From Myotis daubentonii (taxonomy: Eukaryota > Chordata > Mammalia > Chiroptera > Vespertilionidae): 64,000 nt of DNA. Under the pieces are notes generated by a model. The model did not search any database. It saw only the letters and a program-made list of their open reading frames with translations, and had not been told where the DNA came from. The stretch's first letter is position 1, and the number at the start of each line of letters is the position of its first letter. Of the stretch, positions 23,001 through 35,800 are shown piece by piece. Location: positions 57,508,093 to 57,572,092 of the forward strand of contig NC_081849.1 in the NCBI RefSeq assembly GCF_963259705.1, in the 5' to 3' direction. The translations under genes and the position numbers were made by a program.

Positions 23001-26000
23001 GTAACGTTCAGGGGAGATCTTGAGGGTTAGAGAAATTAGGGGAGTAATGGTATGATTGAATTGGGGAAATGTAGAAATTGCATGGGTCTTTTTTTACACA
23101 GTTTTGGATAGAAATACAAATTAAAATTACTTTTGGAAATGGTTTATTTTATCTTTAATAGTTTTTAAACAAATAATTTTGATTGAAAATATTTTGGCAA
23201 ATAGTGAAAAATAACCTTTAAAAAGTTATACTAGTGACTTGTGGGGAATTTTAGGAAATATGAAATAAATGATGTATTACAATATGTATAACATTTTGAA
23301 GATTTATAATATATCTCTTTGTGCTTCTTAAGCAGAGTAAAGACTTTTACGAATTGCACTGTTGAGATTATATGTAGTTGAGATTATATGTAGATTATAT
23401 ATATAGTTTTAATTAAGAATGTAAGGAACAGAAAATAAGTTAAAATGTGGTCTTAACAGGAAAAAGTCAACTTCAGAAGTTTCAGTTTTGTGTCTTTTTC
23501 CATAATCATTCTTCTAAAATTTTTCCAAGTTATTTTATTGATTGTTTTTGTTGCGATTTTTTCCCTATGACTTCGAGTGCTTTAATAAAAATTTCCCCCA
23601 AAATAAAATAAAATTTCCATGCAGCACCAAAAATTATACTGATTTCTGTTTCTTCTAAGATACACATTGTAAAATGGGTAAACATACCATCTTTATCAGA
23701 TAAAAACATATTTATCTATGCAATTTATGGGAAGAAAAAGCACTGGATTCAGGAAGAAAACTCAAGTTTGAACACTAACTCTACAACTTGCTTGGAATGT
23801 AACCTCTGGCAAACAGTTTATTTGAGCTTCAGGTTTTTGTTTATGATATTGTTTACTCTTCCCTTATGGGGTTGTAGTGAGGATAAAATGAGAGATGTGG
23901 ATGTACTACAGAAATAAAAAATTAAATTGTTATAAGTGGAAAAATTGAATTATCTTAAATTTCTGAATTATAAACTTGCATATTATCATGAAGAAATTTT
24001 CAAACTATCAGGCCAATAGTAATAGTGTTAACTGATGCAGACACTAAGCAACCAAGAGTTTATAGCTCAAAATAGTAATAATCTTGTTTGACATTTTAGT
24101 GTGTGGTTAGGTTTATATTATTTTTCTCTCTGCCCTTGTTCAAACTACTGGATGAATTAAAAATATTTAAGTGGTTGCTGAATATTTACTTGCATTTTGA
24201 ATTTAAAAATGATCCATTATTTGCAGAACCTGGAATTTTCACATGATGCTTTTGTGCTGATATTTATAGTCTGCCTTTGTGCCTTTTATGTTTATAAAGT
24301 TTCCTAGCTTTTGATTTTAAAACACAGTGACAAAAATGTGCTACTTATGTCATTTCTCACTTGAAATGAGATTATCGACTTTCACAAAATTTGACTACAT
24401 AATTTAGAGCAGTGGTTCTCAACCTGTGGGTCGCGACCCCTTTCACAGGGTTCGCCTAAGACCATCGGAAAACACATATATAATTACATACTGTTTTTGT
24501 GATTAATCACTATGCTTTAATTATGTTCAATTTGTAACAATGAAATTGGGGGTCACCACAACATGAGGGGAACTGTATTAAAAGGTCACTGCATTAGGAA
24601 GGTTGAGAACCACTGATTTAGAGGCATTTACAAAGAAACAGTTAATTTTGGGGAAAAAATGTATTTCAGCCTATTTTTGTAAAGTGAGATTTGAATATTT
24701 CAGTGGCTTAATTTTACATACAGTTTTAGGTGGTTTAAAAGTGGGCCATCATCACTTCAAATACATTTGAATTACTTTTTTTTTTTTTTTAAAGTATTTA
24801 TATTACCTGAATTTATCCTCCAGACTGTCTTACCATAACAAAATGAGTAACCCAAACCCATTTGTAATAATGGATGAAACTCTTGGAAAATAAACCCAAA
24901 CCCACTTGTAATAATGGATGAAACTCTTGGAAAATAAACCCAAATTCTTTAGCATGCCACACACGATCTGTCACCATCTGCTCCTCCCATCTGCATCCCT
25001 TTATAGATTTCACCCACAGAGAATTTCCCAAATATTTTGCCCTTCCTTGATTTTCCGTCTCTGCTGATCTTCTGCTGACAGCCATTAATGCCTTGCTCTG
25101 TCTTTGTGAAGTTACTCAATTAGAGCGTTTTCTTTCTTTAGTCAGATGACTTGTTTCCTTAAATTTTTACTTGTGAATCTTAATACTTGAATGCCACCCT
25201 AAAGTAGTTCAATCAGGATTCAGGCACAGGGGAAGAGCATGTGATTTTTAAAAAGTAAGTTATCTATCTATCCATATATATCTCCATATATATCTTTCTC
25301 CATATATATCTTTCTAGCTACAGAAATTACAACTAAGGCAGAGAGCTCATGTTGTAAGACTTTGTTTTACTTTGACTTTGCCATTGACCCTACCAATGCT
25401 CCATATTGTAAATAGCTCTGCTTGCTTTTTCCCAACAAGACCACTAACCTTTTGTTGTGGACATTATAGCTTCCTGTTTGTTGCATCTTTCAGTGAGCAG
25501 CATTTTTTAACAAATATGTTTTTATTGATTTTTAGAAAGATAGAGGAAGGAAGAGGGAAAGAGAGAGACACACACATCAATGTTAGAGAGAAACATCAAT
25601 TGGCTGTCTCTCGAACACTCCCCTACCGTGGATGAACCAGCAACCTGGGCATGTGCCCTGACGGGGAATTGAACCAGTGACCTTTCGATGCCTGGGAGGA
25701 CACTCACCAACTGAGCCACACTGGCCAGGGCACATGATTTTGTTTGTTTGTTTGTTTTGTTTTTTAACACAGAACCTATACTCTCTAAATATTTCATGAA
25801 TTGAATTTGCAGAATTGGCTGCCTCCTTTCACTAGAGATCAAGCATACCTAATGGTGTATGAACATGATAATTTGATCAAAATTAAATGTGGAAGACAAC
25901 CAAATATTTTAAAACATGAAAGTTATCATTGTGTTGAAAATAATAAAATGTAGGAATTACCTTTATCTATCTACTTATAGAATCTAATATGTTTCTTGAA

Positions 26001-29000
26001 CTACTATTTTTTTCTTTCATTGTTGGTCAACCTTCTATATATTTCTGAGGTTTTCCTGAAACTTTTTCCAACTTCCTGTAAAATTGTACTATAGTTATAG
26101 TTGGCTAGGGTTTTTAATATTATTAGTCTGTTGTATTATTATTAGTCTAATATAAATGTATTACCAGGTGAATTAAAATAATTTTCTTTTATTCATTCTC
26201 ATAATAAATATTGATTGGGCATCAACAGCAGTGAACAAAACCAAAATGAAACATCTTGCCTTCATGAATCTTACATTTATGGGGGAGATAAATGATAACC
26301 AAATAAGTAAATAAATTATATATCATAGTAGAAGGTAAAAACTTGCTATGAATTAAAATGGAGTCAAAAGAATGAAGAGTCGTAGGGGTGTGTAAGGGAG
26401 GATAAGTACATAGTTATATATTGTGGTCAGGATTAACCTGCTTGAATCAAAGACTTGAAGGAAATGGAAGGACAAATGGGAAAGTATTTAAGGTAGAGTG
26501 TCTGGCCTTTGGAAGGAGCCTGGAGGAGTATTCCTGGTTTATGCAAGAGGCAGAAAGGAGTGTGACCGGGACAGAGTGATCAGGGGGAGGAGTCGTATAA
26601 AGAGTCAGAAGTTCTGGGACCGAGAGTATGAAGGGTCTTCAGAGCACTATAAGGACTTTGTGCTTTTACACCAAATGAAATTGGTGTGTTTGGACCTGAT
26701 TTTCATTTAACAGATTGTCTGACTAGTGAATTGAGAATAGCTTATAGATGGCAAAAATGGAAGCAGTGAGATCACATGTAAGGCTATTACAACAATTTAG
26801 GCGAGAGTGACGGTGGCTTGGACCAGTATGATAGCAATGGAAGTAAGAGAAATAGTCAGATGTGGAGTATATTTTGAAGGTGGGGTCAACATAATTTCCT
26901 GATGGATTGGAATGGGGTATGAGAGACAAGTCACAGATTACCCATGTTTATGGCCTAAGCAACTGGCAGGATAGATCTGCTATTAATGGGAATGGGGAAG
27001 ACTGTGTGTGGAGCAGGTTTTTGGAGGAAAATTAGGGGTTCACTATTAGATGGGATGCCAATCAGATTCCTAAGTGGCGATCTCAAGTAGCAGTTAGACT
27101 AACAACAATGGAGTTCAGGGGAGAGGAATAGCTGGAGGTTTAAATTCATGAAGCCATTAGCAGTAAGCATGATATTAAGAGTTGAGTCTAGATAAAATAG
27201 AGAAGTTAGGATAGATGGAGAAGGCCAGTGGTCCATGGATTGAACCAAGGATGCTCTGATAATAAAAGCTTTGGGAGACAAGGAGGAGCCAGCAAAGGAG
27301 TCTGAGAAGGAATGGCTGGTCAGGCAGGAGGAAAACCCGGTAGAGTTTGGTGTCCTAGAAGCCAAGTGCAAATTATTTCAAGGAGATAGAATTGAACATC
27401 TGTGTCAAATGCTGCTAAGTATTTAGATGAGGACTAAAACTTGATACTTGAATTCATCAGTGAAATAGTCATTAAAAAGGGCAATTACCCTTTTATTTTT
27501 CATATGATAGACTATGTACCCCTCAACAATAAAGATCTGCTTTCCTGAGTGCCCAGAACATGGCTTGCATATGATTGGCATTTAGTTAAAAAACGAAGGA
27601 ATCACTGCAGGGCTCTTCTGCCCACAGCTCCACTTCTTGTTGCCCAGACTGCTGCAAAGAAGTAAGGGATAGTGTTGGAAGTTTGTTGGTATCTGTAGGT
27701 ACCATCTCAAACTATTTATCCTTGGAAAATGGCAAGTCAGGGTCCCTTACTTTTGAATTCCCTTTGTATAATTTCCTCTCAGCAGTTATTACTTACTGTA
27801 AGTGTAAAGTAATCTGCTTGGCACAACGAAGAAAAATATGTGACAAAGGCCTCGTGGGCTTCTGGTGTCATTTGAAGAAGGAAAATTAAACGGAGAACTG
27901 AGGTCTTGGCGTCAACACTAAATGTCTGGATGTTTAGCAATATCTAGATTTATTTATAGAATTTTCAGATTTCCACCCAGATGTTTGGCATTGTAGAAAC
28001 ACGTGCTTCATCACTGCTGACATTTTCTTTTGTTTCCACATTAAGCAGAAGTTCAGAGGGATAGGTCAGTATTCAAGTATAATTCCTCATTGGGAATGTT
28101 GAACCTTAGAGAGGCAGATTGTCTGTGGCCTTTGTTTTCTTTTTTTTTTTAAGGTCTTTTATTGATTTTTTAGAAAGGGAAAGTGGGGCGGGGAGAGAGA
28201 GAGAGCGAGAGAGAGAGAGAGAGAGAGGGAGATTAATTGAACCCACAACCCTGGTATGTGCTCTGACCGGGAATCAAACCCACGACCTTCCAGTGCACAG
28301 GATGACCCTCTGGTCAGGGCTGGAGCCTTTGATTTCTTCCTTTTTTAAAAAATATATTTTATTGATTTTTTTTACAGAGAGGAAAGGAGAGGGATAGAGA
28401 GTTTGAAACATCGATGAGAGAGAAACATCGATCAGCTACCTCCTGCACACCTCCCACTGGGGATGTGCCTGCAACCAAGGTACATGCCCTTGACCGGAAT
28501 CGAACCCAGGACCCCTCAGTCCACAGGCTGACGCTCTGTCCACTGAGCCAAACTGGTTAGGGCCTTTGATTTCTTTATACATGTGTGGATACTGTTACAT
28601 TTTAGTGGTGTAATCCTTCTACCAGTAAATTTTATTACTGTTCTATATTTTTCACCCTCCACTACCACCACCATGTCTCTTGCTTTTGTGCTGTCAAAAC
28701 ATTTTTGAATCATTTAACAACAGCATCAAATCTAGTTTTTTCAGTTGTTCCCCATTCCCTTTTATCCTCAAAGTTACTTACTTGCCCTGGTAGAATTTGG
28801 ATGCTCAGAAGAAGAAAAAAGTAACTGTTGTAGAAATAATTCCAGTCTTTCTTTGCATCTTGTTTTTGAAATGTAGATATTCAGTGAAAGAATGAAAACA
28901 TTTTTATAGGTTTCATAGAGGAAGAATAATCTGGAACATCACGAGGCTGGATTTCTTCTCTGCAAATATTGTATAGGTTAGGGAATAAGCTTTTGCTGGT

Positions 29001-32000
29001 CCTTACCGCATTATGAGTGATATTATGAGTTCTTTTCTCCAGCAGTATATTTTGAGTACCTTTTTCTGTGCCAGGCACTTAGCCAGGTGCTAAGACTACC
29101 AGGCCTACATGAGCCTTGATTGTGTGGCACTTAAAGTGCAGAAGAATTCCAGGTATGGCTGGAGGTGGGCAAGTGACTCATGAATCACCTCAGAGGTAAT
29201 CCAGACCCTTTGCATTCTTGGACTTGTCAAGCTGGGATTTGGACTTTATGTTAAAATTAGAAACAAAAGATAGCCAGTGTGGATATGACCTGATCTTACT
29301 GGCTTTAAGAAAAAGACCATTAGAGAACACCATATTAGGAACAGAGTTCAAATGTAAGTAATAGAAACCCAGTTATTGCTACTCAGTACTAAGCTTTATT
29401 ATTTTCATGAAGCAACATGTCCAGAGCAGGTGCACAATTCAAGCATGTTGTCTAGTCCTAGTCTTCATCTGTTTTCCTGCTCCATCATCCTTGGATGTCA
29501 CTTTCTTCCTCGGCACCAAATTGCATCTGTAATGCTAGCCATCATGATCTGTTCCATACCAGAAGAAGGGTGATGCTGTAAAATGCTATTGTCTGGTAAA
29601 GTTAAGTCATTTTTTTTGGGGGGGGGGATGGTAGTGGGGGAACAGTTTAATTGAGGTATGATTGACATATGATAAGCTGCCCATTAAGATATAAATTTAA
29701 TGGATTTTGACATATACACCTGTGAACCCATCATCACACTCAAGACCTTGAAGATTTCCATCACCCCCCAAAGTTGTCTTATCCTCCTTTGTAATCCCTC
29801 CCTCTGCTCCCAGTCTGCAGTCAACCACTGACCTGCTCAGCAGTGAAATTTAGGCTGGAGTTAAATTTGGTAAGTGTAGGAAGGGTGCTTGCAGAAGATG
29901 GCCTAGGACATTTCTCTGACTCATTAATTTCCTTGTTGTTTGGAAAGGTGGTCACAGTGGTGAAGGTAGACAGAGTCAAAGCAAATTTGCAGGCATTTAA
30001 AAAATTTATGGTAAGTGCTTGCAAAACAGAGCCTATGTTAATCAGAATTCTTCATGGGTTATAGATGAGCTTAAAAGAATGTGTTGGCAAGGTAGCATAA
30101 GCTCTTAAATATAATTGGACACCCAGTAGTTGTATCATCAAGTGTAACTGGATCAAGGAGCTCAGAAAAGGCCAGAATTCTCTTGCTCCTTCTATCATTT
30201 CTCAGCTCACCTTTTCTCTGCTTAGATTATTTTTGAGGCTAGATCTTTATATGTGCAAGATGGCAGAATCAATTTTAATTATCCTGATAGCTTGCTATGC
30301 CAGAGGAGCCCATTTTCAAAAATCTTTACATATCCCTGTATTATCATCCGAGAGTCTGGTGCATGGATTTGTGCACCAATGGGGCCCCTCAGCCTGGCCT
30401 GCGGGGATCGGGCTGAAACCGGCAGTCCAACAACCCCCCGAGGGGTCCTGGAGTGTGAGAGGGCGCTCTACAAAGTTGCTGTCACTCAGCAGCTCCTGCA
30501 TTGAGCGTCTTCCCCCTGGTGGTCAGTGCATGTCATAGTTACTGGCCGGTTGGCCGGTCACTTAGGCTTTTATATATATACTAGAGGCCCAATGCACAAA
30601 GATTCATGCAAGAATGGGCCTTCCTTCCCCTGGCTGCCGGCACCGCCTTCGCTCCGGCCGGAGCCACCTTTCCGCCTTCCCACACTGCCCAGAGGCCCGG
30701 AGCAACTGGGGCGGTCCAGAATGCCTGCATCCCGCCCTGCCCCTGGCCACTCTGTACCTGTGTATGCAAATTAACCCACCAGCTTTGTTGGGTTAATTTG
30801 CATACTCACTTCTGATTGGCTAGTAGGTGTCACAAAGGTATGGTCAATTTGCATCTTTCTCTTTTATTAGTGTAGATAGCTAGATGGGACATCCTGATTG
30901 ACCCTATTAGTTTATGGACCCATTAAATGGATCAATCACTGTGGATAGGAGGATGAGCAGCTATGATTGATGGGCCAAAATCTTGTGTCTCTGATGTTGG
31001 TAGTGGTAGGAGGGGGCTGGTGAGACACTATGATTAAGAGTTTTACAAGAAGTGTATGAGCTGGGTTGTAAAAGCAACAGATGTCCACTACAGAGCTCTC
31101 TTCACTGGGCAGCAATTTATCTGGTTCTTCTATTCCTAATTCTAAAACATTTGGGTAACTCCTTTATTATTTGAAAGGGTTAGTGTAGTGGTTTAATACT
31201 GCAGCACCCACTGAAACTGAATTATGAAGAACATTATGCACAATATACTTTTTTTTAAAATTCTATAATGGCATTGCATATATCAACCCAGAAGGTGCAA
31301 AAATACATGTTTATTAGTTTTAAACAATTTTATTTGCTAGAGTGAGTGCAAAGGTAAAAGGCTTTTAATCCAGAGTAGAACTTCTGGCTCCCTTACTCCA
31401 GGTAATACACTGTGTACTTGTGTGTGAATGTATTGTATGTGCCAACATTTCTAGGTCAGGCAAAAGAAAAAGAAAAAGCACAAAATGAACCTGGTAGTTG
31501 ACTCAAAGAAAGGTCGTTTGAGTTAGAGGACTTCATTGTTCCTTTATTCCTGACCATACAGCCAGGTTTAATAGGGAGTAAATTAAAGAGATGCTATATT
31601 TGAATATAGCATCTCATTCTGGCTGCAAAGAAAAATAAACTACAATTTCTTAGGCAATATAATATTGTCTTTAGTATTATACCTCAGTGTTAAAAATTAC
31701 TTCGCTGTATTGTTAGGCACTATGATATAATCCTACAGCGACAAAAAATGCACCGAGCAAAAAGTTTCCCACTGTTGTGCCTCTGTGTCACTGGGCATGT
31801 CATTCTACTACTTTGATTTATCACCTCTAACATGAAGGGGCGATTAAGATCACTGGCCACAGCTTTGTGCCTCCTTGTTCTCGTGAGCATTGCCTGAGAA
31901 TTGCTATGTCCTTTCCACCAGTGCCCTCTGTTTCTTCCCAGTCATAATCTAGCCGTGTGTGTGTACAATGGTTTTGCCTCCCCCTCCTCTCAGGATTTGC

Positions 32001-32847
32001 TTGGGGAAGCAATGCCAGTTGTAGACACTTTATAATCTGGCTTTGGCATGATTATAGTTCTTGTAATCTCTCCTTGAAAAGCTCTTTTCATGATTCACTT
32101 TTCTTTGTTTTAAAGGGAAAACAGGAAAGGTTGGCGCTTCCTGCTCATAAAAACATTGCTATCAACGAGTTAACAGGTCCACAATCTGTTTTTATCAGCA
32201 TCTGTCTCAAGGGAAGGAAACTATTTGTCATGGGTCTAAATTTACTTTCTATTACAATTGTCTCATAAGGAAACTGTTGTTGAACAAAAGATTCCTGCAG
32301 TTTTGGTGTCTACCAAGTTCTAGTGACAAACAGAGGCTTTTAAATTATACAGTTAGAATTAATTTTATTGGAAGTTAACAATGGTTAGATTGCTAGTTTG
32401 GGAGACTTCATTATAATCCCATTCCCTTAAAAATTACAAACCGACCATAACATAATTACCACTACCCAGAAATAGTTTAATTATTATCTTTAAAGAGTTC
32501 CTTTATAGTCGCAGTTAAAGAGGCTAATAATCAAATCTATTTAGTTGCATATCACAAATCCTCAGGTTTTACTTCCAATTTAAAAAGTGAATTATGACTA
32601 CTTGGGGGATTTTTGTTATCATGTGTTGAAAATACCGGTCACATTCAAGAAAACATTTATGTTGTTTTCAAATTTTAAGTAAAAAAACCTGACATACTTT
32701 GCAGGTTTATCAGAAAATGATTAGCTCAAATGAGTTTATGTTTGGACAGTTTCATAGTTGTAGTAATAAATGCAAAATTTGTTGTGCATTGAACAGTTAA
32801 AGCTACCTTCTTTCCCACCTTACAAATGAGAATGTATATTTGTGTGT

Positions 32848-32887
<40 letters not shown>

Positions 32888-35800
32888 GTGGGTGCGTGTG
32901 CTTGGGAACGATATGAGAAGGGGGTGTAGTGGTGTGGTATCTTGTTCCATACGTAACAGCACCCAAGTATGACCTACAGCTTTGCTTTCTGTCATAAACA
33001 AGTGGATATGCAATGAATCATTGCCTACTGACTTCAGGTGTATACCACCTTTTCAAAAGCCTTTCTTTTCCCTAAATGGAGCAAATTATAGGAGAGAATG
33101 AGGACAGTACTTGGAGATGCACAGATAGGAATTAATGTGAACTATCTGAGAGACATATGAGATCTTAATGTAGGTAGCTGTGTTTGGGGAATAGTGAGAA
33201 CAAAGGCTGAATAAGAAAGCTGGACCAATTTTCAGAGGAAAGCAGCAGAAGAAGTTAAAATTGGTTCTGTTAAATTTTTGAAGCTAGTTTTAATCAGGAA
33301 ATATTTCATATGCACGGAAAATAATATGTGCTCTCCATCCCATTTCCCATTTTTCTCCTCTCAAAGAAGTTACCATCCTGAAACCAACATCTGTCATTTC
33401 CACACATATTTATATGTTTATGACAGCTTCACCTATTAATCAACCACAAAAAATATATATGGTATTGTTTGTGTTTGAAAACTTATACATATATACATGC
33501 TTTATCAATATTTATACAATTTTTTTCAGATCTTTTATGTTTGAAATTTATCAACTTAATAGAAATGGATCAAAGTCATTTGTATTCTACTGTGTGATCA
33601 CACCAGTTTATGAATTCCCTTGTCATGGTGTTGAGGTTTTCAGCTTTTTACTATTACAAATAAGGCTGCGGAAATCCTCTTTTTCTTAAAAAATGATTTT
33701 GCTGAAAGCTTACCAATTTTTTCTTTTTTTAATGAAGCTTTATTTATCCTTCCTATTACATGTTTCTCTTCTTTCTGTTTTTATTGGATTTGCTCTGTTT
33801 GGCTCTTTTTCAGACCTGCATTTTTAAATATAGTTTTACTTTCCCCCCCATGTTGTTTTTATTCCTTTTATCTTTTTAGTGAGTTTAATTTTACTCCTAT
33901 TCATTTGGTTCTATTACCTCAAGTTCTTGGGAATGCTAATTCTATTTTTGCATCTCCATTAGATTTTTTTCTTTGTGTTTTGTGATTTTTTGATTGACTA
34001 CAAAGTTTTTGTTTTTTTTCTTTGGGAATGGTATCAGGACTGGGATTCAGGAGTGCCCCTCCTGAGTCATTTTGGATTTGTTTCTGTGAGTTTTTCTCTG
34101 CTAATTTCATGACAGCCTGCCGTCAGCTTTTATCTAAATTGCTTGGCTTGAAGGTTGCTGCATGCCTGGGCAGTGTACAGTTAGACTCTAGACATGGGCA
34201 TGGTAGTCTTGGTGTTCCTCTTTCTTGCAGAAGGCTTTTTGCAGAGACTGAACAATCTTTACTGTCTTCCTGGGTGTAGTGGTGGGCTTTTCTATAACCC
34301 CTTACACTGGAATACAGCCTTCTGGAGGTCCTTCCTGTGCAAGGGTCGTAGTTCCACTTCCTAGTTCTTCTGGTTTAAAACTCAAATCCTTCTCCTTTAA
34401 GGGACTGGAAGTCCTTCCCACCCTCTCCTGGGCCCCCACAGTCCCAGTTGTTGGCTTCTAGTTCTGACTTTCAGTTCTCCCTTTCTGGCCTGTGGGAATT
34501 TCTCACGGTTTCTCTGTGCTCAGCTATATGTTTAAATTAAATGTTACAGCCTTCCTCCATCTCTTAAAGTGTCCGTAGCAGGAAGGATTCTGTGATGACA
34601 TGGGGGCCCACCTGATAATCCAGGATAAGATCCTAATTTAGTCACATCTTTTGCCATATAAGATACTCTTTATTCTGTTGCTATGTAAGGTCATATTCAC
34701 AGTGTGGATGGACATTTTTCAGCCTGCTACCTGCTCCTTTACTGTATCTTTGGCCTGTTCTAGCTATCTGAATGTTTTGGATTATTCTCTTAAACTCTGA
34801 CCCATCTTTAGAAAAATCTCTGACATCGCAATTATTTGTAGGGACTTGTAAGTTTTCATTTTCTCCTGCATTGATTTCTAGAACGAGAGTCCACAAATTA
34901 CAGCCCACGGGCCGCATCCATTCCATTGCCTATGATGGAATAGCCTGCCAGCGGAGAATGGTTTTACATTTTTAAATGGTTGAAAAAAATCAAAGGAAGA
35001 ATATTTTCGTTACACATGAAAATTACATGAATTTACATTTCACGTCTTTAAGTGAAGTGTTCTTGGAACCCTGCCCTGCTCATTTACGTGGGTATTTTCT
35101 ATTGCTACTTTCCTGTTACAGCTGAATAGTGATCCACAAAGCCAGATGGAAATATCTGGCCCTTTACAGAGAAAGTTTCCAACCTTTGTTCTAGTCAGGA
35201 TGTCTTGTCTTTGGCTTTAGGGAACAGTGGACATCAACCGTTGGTTGGTGAATATTTAACTCGTGGTCAGAACTTCATTAATATAGTAAGGATTTGGTAT
35301 GAGTCCCAAAGGATTCTTTAAAACTATGGGGTTGGAAGACTTTTAGGTATCATATCATTCATGCTTCACAACTTTTTGTCTCTAAGACTCAAAGAAAGAT
35401 AGAATGATAGTCCTGCCCCTGAAATTAATTGAATTAAGACCCAGAGATCATATCCAGGACTTGAAGTTGGCACGTGTGCTGGTTAATTTTATATGTCAAC
35501 TTGGCTAGGCTGTGATGCTCAGGTGTTTGTGTAAGCGCTAGTCTAAATGTTGCTAGATGGTATTTTTTAGATGTGATTAACATTTACATTCAATTGATTT
35601 TAAGTAAAGCAAATTATCCTCCATATTGTGGGCCTCATTCACAATATTAAAAAAAGAAAGAAAGCATTAAGAACAAAGACTCAGGTTTCCTAAGGAAGAA
35701 GGAATCCTGTCTAAAGACTGTCTCATAGAGATCCTACCTGCATTTCCAACCTGCCACCCTGCCCTATAAACTTCAGACTTACCAGTCCCCACAATTGCAT

